Assembly: GCA_016714225.1 (NCBI GenBank) | Contig: JADJNS010000029.1 | Coordinates: forward strand, 68,894 to 132,893 | Source of the DNA: Archangiaceae bacterium | GTDB lineage: Bacteria > Myxococcota > Myxococcia > Myxococcales > Myxococcaceae | DNA: 64,000 bases | Direction: 5' to 3' | Position numbers and translations under genes: made by a program | Shown here: piece by piece, positions 1-9,136 of the stretch | Layout: every line of letters starts with the position of its first letter | Position numbering within the stretch: position 1 is the stretch's first letter | The notes under the pieces: model-generated | Told to the model about the DNA's origin: nothing | Databases searched by the model: none | The model's input: the letters and a program-made list of their open reading frames with translations, nothing else

Positions 1-171
1 GCAGTTGAGGGCCAGCTGGCGGGTGTGCGGCGGCATCAGCTTCTCGCTCTTCACCGTGCGGAGCTGCCCGTTGACCCGGAAGGTGGGCGGGTCGCCCGGG
101 CGGAAGTGCACGTCACTGGCGCCCTGCGCGACGGCGTAGGTCAGCACCTTGTTCATCGTCGCGATGTCCAT
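1..171 (-). CDS. PilT-like type IV pilus retraction ATPase, N-terminal 57 residues (cut by window edge)
   Basis: The minus strand is open from an ATG at 171 to the window edge, giving 57 residues. The stretch ASDVHFRPGDPPTFRVNGQL is the N-terminal PAS-like subdomain found in PilT/PilU and related hexameric secretion ATPases, which power pilus retraction at the cytoplasmic face of the inner membrane. Upstream in-frame codons contain no other start, and no strong ribosome site is visible. The Walker and Asp/His boxes lie outside the window, so PilT cannot be told from PilU or GspE-like paralogues. It is transcribed divergently from the dioxygenase at 307, with about 135 bases between them. Confidence 0.75.
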   Translation of the reverse strand, partial: MDIATMNKVLTYAVAQGASDVHFRPGDPPTFRVNGQLRTVKSEKLMPPHTRQLALNC

Positions 172-306
172 CGGGCGCCCATCGTGCCACGAACGGGCCG
201 GGCGCCTACTGCGAACCGGTCAGTCGAAACCTGTTGTGAATTTGCAACAGCGAGTTGCGGCAATCGCGCGAGACAGCGGGGCGCCTCGCGCATCAAGTCC
301 GACGTG

Positions 307-1122
307 ATGAGCACCACCACCCCCGCACGCACTCCGGCCGTGTTTCTACCCCACGGCGGCGGCCCCTGGCCGTTCGTCGACATGCCGTTCGGAACCGCGA
401 GCGAGAAAGAGGGGCTCATCGACTACCTGCGCTCGGTGCGCGAGCTCTTGCGGTCGCCGCCCCGGGCGCTGCTGGTGGTCTCGGCGCATTGGGAAGAGCG
501 GGTGCCCACGCTGATGACCTCGGCGCACCCGCCGATGCTCTACGACTATTACGGCTTCCCGCGCGAGTCGTACGCCATCACCTGGCCGGCGCCCGGCGAG
601 CCCCAGGTCGCCGCGCGGGCGCAGCAGCTGCTCGAGCAGGCCGGCATCGAGAGCGCGAGCGACCCCGAGCGCGGCTACGACCACGGCACGTTCGTGCCGC
701 TGAAGGTGACCTGGCCGAACGCCGAGGTGCCGACCGTGCAGCTCAGCCTGAAGCGCGGGCTCGACCCCGCCGAGCACCTGAGCATCGGCCGCGCGCTGGC
801 GCCGCTGCGCGATGAGGGCGTCTTCATCATCGGCAGCGGCATGACCTTTCACAACCTGCGCGCCTTCTCAGACCCTCGCGCCGGGCAGGTCTCGGAGCAG
901 TTCGACGCGTGGCTGCGCGAGGCCGCGACCCTCGAGCCAGAGGCACGCGACGCGGCGCTGACCCGGTGGGCGACGGCGCCGGCGGCTCGCCTGGCCCACC
1001 CGCGTGAAGAGCACCTGCTGCCGCTGATGGTCATCGCCGGAGCGGCGGGGGCCGATCGCGGGGTGGTGGCGTACAACCAGCGCTTCGCCTCAGTGCGGCT
1101 CTCGGCGTACCACTTCGGTTGA
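307..1122 (+). CDS. DODA-type extradiol aromatic ring-opening dioxygenase (4,5-DOPA dioxygenase family)
   Basis: 271 residues from ATG 307. The LigB-like family uses a non-haem metal held by histidines to open catechol-type rings, and YgiD-type members act on DOPA. Candidate metal or catalytic residues are all in their usual order: PHGGGPW near residue 16, SAHWE near 60, YDHGTFVPL near 125 and GSGMTFHNL near 180. Length fits the family (about 260-270). An upstream in-frame opening back to base 25 exists but runs through the PilT region and is not coding. The gene ends eight bases from the stop of the convergent DUF2723 gene. The substrate cannot be read from sequence. Confidence 0.85.
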   Translation: MSTTTPARTPAVFLPHGGGPWPFVDMPFGTASEKEGLIDYLRSVRELLRSPPRALLVVSAHWEERVPTLMTSAHPPMLYDYYGFPRESYAITWPAPGEPQVAARAQQLLEQAGIESASDPERGYDHGTFVPLKVTWPNAEVPTVQLSLKRGLDPAEHLSIGRALAPLRDEGVFIIGSGMTFHNLRAFSDPRAGQVSEQFDAWLREAATLEPEARDAALTRWATAPAARLAHPREEHLLPLMVIAGAAGADRGVVAYNQRFASVRLSAYHFG

Positions 1123-1130
1123 GCGGCCCT

Positions 1131-2984
1131 TCAGTTCCCGTCGAGCCGCGCCAGCTCGGCCTCGAACAGGGCGCGGTCGGGCACGTCGGCCGGAGCCAGC
1201 GCGAGGTACTTCTCGAGCGCGGCGCGCAGGCGCTCGGGGTGGGCGAGCTTCGAGGCCGCGATCGCGGCGTTGCGGTAGTACTGCGCCGGCGGGTCGTGGT
1301 GCTGGGAGATCAGCAGCCAAAGCCGCTCTTCGCCTTCGCTCAACAACGCGGGGTCGGAGGTGGAGACCTGCGCGACCGCGACCCGGTGCCGCGCCTCCCA
1401 CAGCTCTTCGGCGGCCGCCTGGTCCCACGGGTCGGGCCCGGCTCGGGCCGCAGCGCGCGCGAACGCCGACTGCGACAGCTGCTGCTCGGTCTCTCTCGAG
1501 CGGGCCAGCGCCGCGGCCGGCTCGACCGGTGAGGTGAGCAGGCGCTCGGCGAGCGCGGCGGGCCAGCGTTGCAGGGTCGTGGTCGAAGGGTCTCCCGGCT
1601 TCAAGCCGCCGGCGAGATAGAACGGCCGCTGCGGGTTCGCGTCGAGCAGCTCGCGCAGCGAGAACGCGCCCGCGCCACCGGGCTCCCATCGCCCCGCGGG
1701 GAAGGAGAGCCGCGGGTGGCGCGCGACGTACCACGGGCGGGTGAGCAGCTCCTGGTCCAGCGCCACCACGTCCGAGCGCTGCCCGAGCAGCTGGGCGTAG
1801 CGCACGGCGTTGCTGAGGAGGTCGCCGCGCACCAGCAGCACCGCGTCGCGAGGCAGCGGCTCGAGCAGGGCCGCGGCGTACAGCTCGGGCAGCGCTTCGG
1901 TGGGGCGCTCGCGCACGAAGAGCGCGGCCCGCGCCGCCGAGCCGAGCAGCGCGGCGGCGCACAGCGCTGTGGCGACTCGAGTCGGGCCGAGGCTGAGCAC
2001 GCCGAGCGCGGCGAAGACCATCGCCGGCAGCTCGGGGAGCAGAAAGAAGCGCGCCAGCACGGCGCTGAGCAGCGGCGAAGACATCGGGAAGTGGGCGAGC
2101 GCGATGAAGCCCGGCCCGCTGAGCAGCCACGCAACGGCGAGCGCGAGGGCGAGCGGCCGGTGCGAAGCGCCGGGGCGGGTGGCGCGCCAGGCACCGAGCA
2201 CGGCGAGCGGTGCGCCCACCCAGCCGAGCGCCTGGAGCTGGCTGAGCGCGAACGCACCGAGCTGCGGGCCGAGCGGAGTCGCCGCGCCGGTCACCTCGGC
2301 GGCCAGCTGAAACGTGCCGTAGTCGGCTCGCAGCACGTGGCCGACGAAGCCGCGCATCGACAGCACGTCGCCCCACGCCTGCTCTGGCCCGAGCAGCGCG
2401 CCGAGGGGGACCAGCGCGTAGGTGCACGACCCCAGCGCCGCGCCCGCCACGACCCGCGCGCCGTGCGGCCGCACCGAGGCGATGAGCAGCGGGGCGGCCA
2501 GCAGCGCGAGCGTCTGGTGGTTGGCGAGGCCGACTCCCGCGGCGAGCCCCAGCGCGAGCGCCGAGCGCGGCGAAGGCAGCTCGGAGTGGTTCAGCGCGAG
2601 CAGCAGCACCAGCGCCGCCATCGCCTGGTTCAGCGCGAAGACCTCGGTGCGTGTCGAGTACTGCAGCATCAGCGGGGTGCAGAACGCGGCGAGGGCTGCG
2701 GCGGTCGCGAGCAGGGTCGAGCGGGTCCACCTGAAGAGCGCGGCGCCGAGCAGGCCGGTCGCGGCCGCCGCGGCGAGGCCGGAGAACAGGTTGTAGCGGT
2801 GCGCCAGCGGGCCCCACAGCAAGGGCGTCGTCAGGCCGCCGAGCCATACGAAGAGCGGATACCCGGGCGGGTGGGCCGTCGAGAACGCGTGAGAGGCCGC
2901 GATCAGCTCACCGGCATCGCCGCCGGTGAGCCCGGGCCACGCGCCGAGCCCCGCAGCCGCAAAGGTGCCCAGCGCGAGTACCAC
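1131..2984 (-). CDS. DUF2723 multi-span membrane protein (putative glycosyltransferase-like)
   Basis: About 617 residues from GTG 2984. After a first hydrophobic helix comes WPGLTGGDAGELIAASH and then STAHPPGYPLF, the hallmark of DUF2723. That family is related to eukaryotic TMEM260 O-mannosyltransferases and carries an acidic site in the first extracytoplasmic loop. About ten hydrophobic helices follow, then a soluble Arg/Glu-rich C-terminal third of roughly 200 residues, possibly helical repeats. I prefer GTG 2984 to the in-frame ATG at 3143, because the longer form would translate the dispersed hairpin element at 3007-3029 and overlap the end of the TIG gene. A GGAGGG lies about 20 bases upstream. 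The acceptor substrate is unknown. Confidence 0.75.
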   Translation of the reverse strand: MVLALGTFAAAGLGAWPGLTGGDAGELIAASHAFSTAHPPGYPLFVWLGGLTTPLLWGPLAHRYNLFSGLAAAAATGLLGAALFRWTRSTLLATAAALAAFCTPLMLQYSTRTEVFALNQAMAALVLLLALNHSELPSPRSALALGLAAGVGLANHQTLALLAAPLLIASVRPHGARVVAGAALGSCTYALVPLGALLGPEQAWGDVLSMRGFVGHVLRADYGTFQLAAEVTGAATPLGPQLGAFALSQLQALGWVGAPLAVLGAWRATRPGASHRPLALALAVAWLLSGPGFIALAHFPMSSPLLSAVLARFFLLPELPAMVFAALGVLSLGPTRVATALCAAALLGSAARAALFVRERPTEALPELYAAALLEPLPRDAVLLVRGDLLSNAVRYAQLLGQRSDVVALDQELLTRPWYVARHPRLSFPAGRWEPGGAGAFSLRELLDANPQRPFYLAGGLKPGDPSTTTLQRWPAALAERLLTSPVEPAAALARSRETEQQLSQSAFARAAARAGPDPWDQAAAEELWEARHRVAVAQVSTSDPALLSEGEERLWLLISQHHDPPAQYYRNAAIAASKLAHPERLRAALEKYLALAPADVPDRALFEAELARLDGN

Positions 2985-2998
2985 CCCGAGTCGCGAAC

Positions 2999-3047
2999 CG
3001 CCCCCTCCCTCTCCCCTCGCGGGAGAGGGTCGGGGCGAGGGGGCGAG
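2999..3047. repeat. Dispersed REP-like hairpin element
   Basis: CCCTCTCCC at 3007-3015 and GGGAGAGGG at 3021-3029 are a perfect 9-base inverted repeat with a 5-base loop, followed by a GGGGCGAGGGGGCGAG tail. Elements of this wording are scattered between genes in many GC-rich proteobacterial and myxobacterial genomes. Here it sits between the TIG gene stop (3092) and the DUF2723 start, where it could act as a transcriptional attenuator or mRNA stabiliser. That role is inference. Confidence 0.6.
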
Positions 3048-3091
3048 CCGAGCACCCAAGGAGCGGAGCCGAGAAGAAGCTCGCCCGAAGC

Positions 3092-5826
3092 TCACTGGCG
3101 CCGGCGGCGCCGGGCGGCGAGCAGCGCCGCGACCGCGAACCACAGCTCAGCGCCACCGCCGGCGCCGCAACCGCAGCCCGGAGTGGAGTCGCCGCCGCCG
3201 GCCGAGCCGCCGGCAGTTCCACCCGCGGAGCCGCCGGCAGTTCCACCCGCGGAGCCGCCGGCAGTTCCACCCGCGGAGCCGCCGGAAGTTCCACCTGCGG
3301 AGCCGCCGGAAGTTCCACCCGCGGAGCCGCCGGAAGTTCCACCCGCGGAGCCGCCGGAAGTTCCACCCGCGGAGCCGCCAGCGGTTCCTCCCGCGGTGCC
3401 GCCAGCGGTTCCTCCCGCGGAGCCGCCACCGGTTCACCCGCGGTGCCGCCAGCGGTTCCACCCGCGGAGCCGCCAGCGGTTCCACCCGCGGTGCCGCCAG
3501 CGGTTCCACCCGCGGTGCCGCCAGCGGTTCCACCCGCGGTGCCGCCAGCGGTTCCACCCGCGGAGCCGCCGGAAGTTCCACCCGCGGAGCCGCCGGAAGT
3601 TCCACCCGCGGAGCCGCCAGCCGTTCCACCCGCGGAGCCGCCGGCCGAGCCACCTGCCGCACCACCGCCCGCGCCGCCGCCGGCCCCGCTCACGTCGTAC
3701 GTGTAAGTCGAGCTCGGGCTGGTCTCACCCGCGCGAGAGACGAGCACGGCGACCGTGCCGGTGCCGGCCGGCGCGGTGGCGATGATCTGGGTGTGGCGCT
3801 GCTCGGTGACCGTCGCGCTCTGGCCGCCCATCAGCACGACGGCACCGCTCGCGCCGAAGTTGATGCCACTGAGGGTGATGACGTTGCCTCCGCCGCTGGG
3901 CCCATGGTTCGGGCTGACCAGCGAGAGGAGCGGAGCATCGTAGATGAACGACCGGGTGTTGCTGTTGACCGCGGCGCTGCGCACCACGAGCGGCTGCGAG
4001 CCCACGCCCTCGGGGGTCGAGCACACCAGCATGGTGGCGGTGCGGGTGGTGAGCCCACAGGCTGAAGCGCCGATCGACACCTGCGAGTCGGCGCCGAAGT
4101 TCTGACCGAGCACGGTGATGGCGGTGCCGCCGGTGGTGGGCCCGTTGGTGGGGACGACGCTGGTGACCAGCGGCACTCCGTACGTGTACGGCGAGGTGAC
4201 GGTTTGGCCTGCGACGTCGACCAGCACCTGCACGGTGCCGAAGCCGGCCGGGAGCGTGCACACCGCCGAGGTGTGGCTCGCAGTGCTGAGCGGGCACAGC
4301 ACACCACCCACGGTGATGCGCGGCTGCAGGCCGAAGTTGCTGCCGCTGACGGTGAGGGGCACCCCGCCCGCGGTCGAGGCACCCATCGGCGTCAGGCCGC
4401 TGATGGTGGGCGGCAGGTACTGGAAGCTGTGCGTGGCGACCTGATCTCCAGCGTTGAGCTTCACCTCGGCGGTGCCGACGCCCGGGGGCAGCGTGCACCG
4501 CGCCTGTGTGTGGCCGTACACGTTGATGGGGCAGGCCGCTCCGTTGACGGTGACGGTGCCGGTGGTGCCGAAGTTCTGGCCGACCACGGTCAGCAGCACC
4601 CCGCCGCTGGTCGAGCCCGTGGTCGGGTTCACCTGCGAGATGGTCGGCGCCGCGTAGTCGATCGGCATCGCGTTGGTGGTCTGGGCGCCGAGCTGGGCGA
4701 CCACCGGCACGCGCCGGCCGACACCGGCTGGCACGGTGCACACCAGCGCGCTGCCCACCACCATCGGACTGGTGCACGCAGCGCCGCCCACCGTCGCGGT
4801 GGCGCCGGCGGTGCCGAGTCCCGAGCCGGTGAGGGTGATGAGGGTTCCACCGGCGGTCGGCACCGGGCTGGGCGACACCCCGGTGAGCGTGGGCGGCGTG
4901 AACGAGACCGGGAAGCCCCTGCTCGCCTGACCTCCCGCGTTGACCACCGCCAACCCCGACCCGCTGCCGCCGGTGAGGTTGCAGAGAATGTTGGTGTGCG
5001 AGTGCGAGGTGACCGCGCAGCTGAGGCCCGCCACGGTCACGGTGGGGTTGAGCCCGAAGTCGAGGCCGGTGAGGGTGATGGTGCCGGTGGCCGGGAGCGG
5101 CGTCGGGAGCACGTCGGTGATGTACGGCGGCCGGCGCGAGACCGCGTTCGGCATCGTGGCCAGCTGGCCCCCTACCGTGACGTCGATGCTCTGGGCCGCG
5201 CCTTCGCCGGGCGGCGCGGTGACCACCAGCAGGCCCGCATCTCGAGCGGTGACCGGCGCCGTCGCGGCGCCGACCCGCACCGTCGCCGCGCCGGTCGGGC
5301 CGAAGTTCGCTCCGATGAGGGTGATGGCCTCGCCGCCGGCCGTCGAGATCGGCCCGCCGGCGCTCACGAGGTTGAGCGCGGGAGGGAAATACGAGAAGCC
5401 CCCGTCGACGGCCGCCGTCTGCGCCGCCGAGTTGCGCAGCGTCACGGTGAGCCCGGCGCCCACGCCGGGCGGCACGGTGCACTGCACCTGAACGTCCGAC
5501 GCCGCGCCGGGGCAGGTGAGCAGCGCGCCATTGAGCCTCACCTCGGGGTTCGTGCCGAAGCGGGTACCGGCGAGCGTGATGGTGACGCCTTCGGTCGGGC
5601 CGCTGGCGGGCACCAGCTCGTTGATCTTCGGCGCCCCGCAGCTCGCTGCGTAGTCCGTGCAGCAGTCGCCGATGCTCAGGCAGGCTAGGTCGCACCAGCA
5701 GCGCCCCGTCGACCCTGCCAGGCCGCAGCGGTTGGCGCACTGGGCCCACGCTTCAGGCACCGCGACAGGAAAGAGAGCGAGTGCAGCGCCTGCAACGACG
5801 ACACGGAAGAGCGAACCGAGGGGCAT
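3092..5826 (-). CDS. IPT/TIG-repeat surface protein with somatomedin-B-like domain and MYXO-CTERM anchor (one-base frameshift)
   Basis: The signal peptide ends at AWAQ. A Cys-rich module follows (CANRC, CWCDLACL, GDCCTDY) resembling a somatomedin B domain, then about eight IPT/TIG immunoglobulin-like repeats of roughly 85 residues with the recurring ITLxGxxFG motif. Next comes a Gly-Gly-Ser-Ala/Gly-Gly-Thr-Ala stalk encoded by 24-base repeats. At about 3434 one C is missing relative to the repeat consensus, which throws the frame into an Arg/Pro/Glu reading. Restoring it gives 911 residues ending in PGCGCGAGGG, a hydrophobic helix and ARRRRQ, a MYXO-CTERM-like cell-surface sorting signal. The total length plus one base divides exactly by three, which supports the correction. 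Confidence 0.8.
3205..3655. repeat. 24-bp tandem repeat encoding the Gly/Ser/Ala/Thr stalk
   Basis: Near-identical 24-base units, read on the plus strand as GTTCCACCCGCGGAGCCGCC plus four bases, run for about 450 bases. On the coding minus strand each gives the eight residues GGSAGGTA or GGTSGGSA. Variation is mostly one base per unit (GGAG against GGTG, CCAGCG against CGGAAG). One unit at about 3432-3440 lacks a C and breaks the frame. Such arrays change copy number by slipped-strand replication, so stalk length probably varies between isolates. Confidence 0.9.
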
Positions 5827-5997
5827 GAACCGCCGAGGTTATGTGAAGCCGGTGCACCCAGTGACGATTCTCGAGGCCGGGGAGCGCCAGATGTGCGCGC
5901 GCACACACCTGAGGTCACCGGGCTCGGGCGTGTCGCCAACCGGCGGCGGTGGTGGCAAGCACTGAGCACTCAGCCCACGCGCCGCTCGCGGTGCGGT

Positions 5998-6756
5998 ATG
6001 AGCGCCCATGGGTCAGCGAGCGACGACGTGACGCGATTTCCGGCCGACTTCGCCGAGCTGCTGTCGGCGCGGGGCCGGCGGGTGCTGGCGGGGGGCGAGC
6101 CCGGCTTGAACGGCTCGCTGGGCCGCGAGCCCTTCGTCGCCATCGACGGGCTGTTCGACCCCAAGCTGGTGCGCGAGGTGCCGGCGCTGCTCGAGCACGG
6201 CTTCGGCCCGCGCATGTGCGAGATGAACGCGCCGGCGCCGCCCTCGCGCGCCTCGCAGCTGGCGCACGGCGAGGTGCTGCCCAAGACCGGCCGCATGATG
6301 ACGACTCCGTTCGACGGCGTCGGCGACGCGGCGCTCGGCCACGACGACACCGGCCTGGCGCAGATGCTGCGCTCGCCCGCCTACCTGGCGCTGGTGCAGG
6401 TGCTCAGCGGCCGGCCGGTGCGCGGCCCCGAGGCGATTCAGGTGCTGTGCTACCGCCCCGGCGACTACGCCGGGCCGCACACCGACCACCAGCCCGAAGA
6501 CGCCGACGTGCGCGCCGGCTACACCGACGTGCACCTCACCTTCTGCACCGGCGGGGTGAAGCGGCAGCTGCTGGTCTTCGAGCGCGACGCCCACCTCTCA
6601 CAGGTGGCCAGCCTGTCGCGCAGCGGAGCGCTCACCGCCTACCGCCTGCCGTTCTGGCACTACACCACCCCGCTCGAGGGCACCGCCGCGTCGCGGCGCT
6701 GGTTGGTGCTCGGCAGCTTCGTCGACGCCGGCGCGCCGCGCGCAGTCTCCCTGTGA
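5998..6756 (+). CDS. 2OG-Fe(II) oxygenase-like protein
   Basis: 252 residues from ATG 5998. The segment YRPGDYAGPHTDHQPED carries an HxD iron-binding pair near residue 160, and LPFWHYTTPLEG near 225 supplies a plausible distal His with a following basic stretch for the 2-oxoglutarate carboxylate. That is the double-stranded beta-helix arrangement of Fe(II)/2-oxoglutarate dioxygenases. Residues 1-140 are less conserved and begin with an Arg-rich region. The substrate is unknown. It is divergent from the TIG gene and is followed, 85 bases on, by an unrelated lipoprotein, so it may be a single-gene unit. Confidence 0.6.
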   Translation: MSAHGSASDDVTRFPADFAELLSARGRRVLAGGEPGLNGSLGREPFVAIDGLFDPKLVREVPALLEHGFGPRMCEMNAPAPPSRASQLAHGEVLPKTGRMMTTPFDGVGDAALGHDDTGLAQMLRSPAYLALVQVLSGRPVRGPEAIQVLCYRPGDYAGPHTDHQPEDADVRAGYTDVHLTFCTGGVKRQLLVFERDAHLSQVASLSRSGALTAYRLPFWHYTTPLEGTAASRRWLVLGSFVDAGAPRAVSL

Positions 6757-6841
6757 CGCATGGGCCAGACGCACGCCGCACCCGATGTCGCTTTTCATCG
6801 CGCGCGTAGACGGGTGGGGACAGGGCTCGCATACTTCGCGC

Positions 6842-7864
6842 ATGCGATTCAATGCCCTCGTGGCCTTGCTGCTGATGTCTGGCGCCGGCTGCCAGACTCC
6901 GGTCGAGCCGGGTGACGACGGCGGCGCTCAGCAGCCTGCCGATGCGAGCGTGGGCGACGCCGGCAGCGATGCCGGTGCTGTCGACGCGGGCAGCGACGCC
7001 GGTGCGGTCGACGCCGGTGCGGTCGACGCCGGTGCGGTCGACGCCGGTGCGGTCGACGCGGGCCGCGACGCCGGTGCGGTCGACGCGGGCACCGATGGCG
7101 GGCTGGGAGCAGCCGATGCGGGTGCGGCGACTCCCCCCAGCCTCGCGCAGGTGGGGCCGCGAAGTGCCCTCACCAGTCGCAGCGGAGGAAGTCTGCCGCC
7201 CGGCAACTACACGGGCCAGCGCTTCACCACCGCGGTTCAGCTCGCCAGCTCCGGCACGTACACCTTCTCGGATTGCGACTTCGCGGCAGGCATCGAGACG
7301 GTGTTCGGCGGAAGCACGGTGACCCGGTCGGTCACCCTCGACCACTGCCTCTCGACGGCCATCTACTTCGAGGACGGTGGGCAGAAGAACTGGACCATTC
7401 GCTGGAGCCACCTGGTGGGCGGCAACCAGGCGCTGCGCCCCAAGGGGCTCACCTACGGAGACGTCACCTACCCCACGCCGCTGGTGGTCGAAGACTCGAT
7501 TCTCGAGATCACCAATCTCGGAACGCCGGCCGCGCACGTCGAGGCGATGCAGTCGCTGGGCGGAAGACAGATGCGGTTCAGCCGCGTGCGCTTCATCACC
7601 CTGGGGCCGTACCAGAACGGCATCACCGGCCAGACCGCGTCGGTCAACTACTGGGGGGCCGACGGCCTGTTCGAAGACTGCGAATTCCTCGACGCCAACG
7701 CGTACTACTACACGCTCTACACCCAGGGGCCGAACAACGTCTTCCGCCGCTGCCGCTTCGGCAAGGGGCTTGCCAGCTACGTGTACAAAGATGCGAGCAG
7801 CATTCCGGCGACGTTCGTGGGGTGCACCGACCTCTCGACCGGCGGCGCCGTGACTGCGCCGTAG
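6842..7864 (+). CDS. Lipoprotein with Asp-Ala-Gly repeat linker and beta-helix-like domain
   Basis: 340 residues from ATG 6842. MRFNALVALLLMSGAGC is a lipoprotein signal with the lipobox SGAGC. A flexible AVDAG/SDAG repeat linker (about residues 35-95) tethers a C-terminal domain rich in Asn/Gly/Asp turns (TFSDCDF, VTLDHCL, IRWSHLVGGNQALR). This resembles the stacked coils of right-handed beta-helix proteins such as pectate lyase-like folds. No catalytic residues are recognisable. It probably sits on the outer membrane, and its function is unknown. Confidence 0.7.
   Translation: MRFNALVALLLMSGAGCQTPVEPGDDGGAQQPADASVGDAGSDAGAVDAGSDAGAVDAGAVDAGAVDAGAVDAGRDAGAVDAGTDGGLGAADAGAATPPSLAQVGPRSALTSRSGGSLPPGNYTGQRFTTAVQLASSGTYTFSDCDFAAGIETVFGGSTVTRSVTLDHCLSTAIYFEDGGQKNWTIRWSHLVGGNQALRPKGLTYGDVTYPTPLVVEDSILEITNLGTPAAHVEAMQSLGGRQMRFSRVRFITLGPYQNGITGQTASVNYWGADGLFEDCEFLDANAYYYTLYTQGPNNVFRRCRFGKGLASYVYKDASSIPATFVGCTDLSTGGAVTAP
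6950..7095. repeat. 15-bp tandem repeat (GTCGACGCCGGTGCG) in lipoprotein linker
   Basis: Units of GTCGACGCCGGTGCG, encoding Val-Asp-Ala-Gly-Ala, occur about eight times, some alternating with CGCGGGC variants. They form the flexible tether of the lipoprotein. Four near-perfect copies in a row at 7009-7070 are prone to slippage in steps that keep the reading frame. Confidence 0.85.
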
Positions 7865-7933
7865 TCGTCGACGTCGACGCACCGCCCCAACTGCCGGCCT
7901 GAACCCTTTCGCCACGCGGCGGCTCTCACCGGC

Positions 7934-8311
7934 ATGCCCGCGATGCCCTTGAAGACCGAAGACCTCGAAGCCACGCTCGAGAAACCCGGAGTGGTGGTGA
8001 TCGACTGCTGGGCCGGCTGGTGTGCTCCCTGCCGAACGTTCGCTCCCATCTTCGACCGGGTCGGCGACCGGCACCCCGACGCCACCTTCCTCAAGGTGAA
8101 CGTCGACGAAGAGCCCCAGCTGGCCCGGGCCTTCGGGGTCCGCGGCATTCCCACGCTGGTGGTGTTTCGCGACGGGGTGCCGGTGTTCTCGCGCGCGGGG
8201 GCGCTGCCCGAGAATGCCCTCGAGGTGCTGGTCGAGCAGGTGAAGGCGCTCGACATGAACGAGCTGCGCAGGCAGCGCGCCGAGCTCGAGCCTCGCCGCG
8301 GCTCTCGGTGA
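7934..8311 (+). CDS. Thioredoxin-family protein with WCAPC active site
   Basis: 125 residues from ATG 7934 (a second ATG lies three codons in). A single thioredoxin fold is visible: VVVIDCWAGWCAPCRTF near residue 25 with the CxxC active site, and GIPTLVVFRDG near residue 75 with the cis-Pro. The site is CAPC rather than the usual CGPC, which would be expected to alter redox potential. There is no signal peptide, so it acts in the cytoplasm in disulfide reduction. A short charged C-terminal tail (ELRRQRAELEPRRGSR) extends past the fold. It ends seven bases from the convergent sigma-factor stop. Confidence 0.9.
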   Translation: MPAMPLKTEDLEATLEKPGVVVIDCWAGWCAPCRTFAPIFDRVGDRHPDATFLKVNVDEEPQLARAFGVRGIPTLVVFRDGVPVFSRAGALPENALEVLVEQVKALDMNELRRQRAELEPRRGSR

Positions 8312-8317
8312 AAGCCC

Positions 8318-9136
8318 TCAGGCGCTCGGCCGGAGCGCCGCCCGCACCGCGGCCTTGACCGCCGCCGGCACGTCGCCACCGGGAATGGCGCGACACAGCG
8401 ACACCGTGCGCTTGAGCTGCTCGCACGCCGACGCGCACCGCGGGCAGCGCTCGAGGTGCGCCTCGATGCGCTGGCACATCGTCTGGTCGACCTCGCCGGC
8501 CGCGTACGCCGACAGCTCGGCGGTCAGGTCGGGGCAGGCCACCCGCTCGGGCGCGTCGAGCACCGCGGCGAGCTGCGCCGAGAGCAGCAGCCGGGCGCGG
8601 TGCAGCCGGCTCTTCAGCGCGGGCACCGAGACCTCGAGCACCCGCGCCGCCTCTTCTGCCGAGAGCCCCTCGACGTCACGCAGCACCAGCACCTCTCGCG
8701 CCTCAGGTGGCAGCGACTGCATCGCCGCTTGAATCAGCTCGGCCATCTGCCGCGCGTGGGTGCGCTCGTCGGGCCCGGGGGCGCCGACCGCGACGTCGCG
8801 CGCGCCCTGCGACGACTCGATGCTCTCGTGGTCGCGCGGCTCTGCCGTCTCGCGCCGCCGCTGCTTGATGCAGAACGAGCGGGCGATCTGGTACAGCCAG
8901 GTCGACAGCGCGGCGTCTGCGCGGTACCCGTGCAGGTGCTTGAACGCGGCGAGCAGCGTCTCTTGCAGCACCTCGCGCGCCGCTTCTTCGTCGCCGCACA
9001 TGCGCAGGCCGAAGCGGTAGATGCTGCGCTCGTGGCGCTCGAGCAGCGCGTTCATCGCGGCCGGGTCTCCCGCCCGGGCCCGCTCGAGCAGCTCGGCGTC
9101 GGTCTCGTTCACTTCTTTTCCGATGCCCAGCTCCAT
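8318..9136 (-). CDS. ECF sigma factor fused to C-terminal zinc-finger (anti-sigma-like) domain
   Basis: 272 residues. Residues 15-85 are sigma region 2 (YRFGLRMCGDEEAAREVLQE, TWLYQIARSFCIK) and residues 120-175 are region 4 (LPPEAREVLVLRDVEGLSAE, VPALKSRLHRAR). A further 80 residues follow, containing an HxxxCxxC cluster (IEAHLERCPRCASACEQL), the signature of zf-HC2 anti-sigma factors. Sigma and anti-sigma are normally separate proteins; here they form one chain, so the finger probably tunes core-polymerase binding in cis. A small Cys-rich gene overlaps its start. Confidence 0.85.
   Translation of the reverse strand: MELGIGKEVNETDAELLERARAGDPAAMNALLERHERSIYRFGLRMCGDEEAAREVLQETLLAAFKHLHGYRADAALSTWLYQIARSFCIKQRRRETAEPRDHESIESSQGARDVAVGAPGPDERTHARQMAELIQAAMQSLPPEAREVLVLRDVEGLSAEEAARVLEVSVPALKSRLHRARLLLSAQLAAVLDAPERVACPDLTAELSAYAAGEVDQTMCQRIEAHLERCPRCASACEQLKRTVSLCRAIPGGDVPAAVKAAVRAALRPSA

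Noticed and set aside
25..306. N-terminal extension of the dioxygenase back to base 25
   Set aside because: It lies antisense to the PilT-like gene; the family starts at the Met at 307.
2985..3143. N-terminal extension of the DUF2723 protein to ATG 3143
   Set aside because: It would translate the REP-like hairpin and overlap the repaired end of the TIG gene.
3205..3655. Regular repeat that might be a CRISPR array
   Set aside because: Units are 24 bases with no unique spacers and encode a Gly-rich stalk in frame; there are no cas genes nearby.
1569..3785. Very long plus-strand frame rich in Arg/Glu/Ala opposite the DUF2723 and TIG genes
   Set aside because: It is the mirror of two well-supported minus-strand genes in GC-rich DNA and has no domain.
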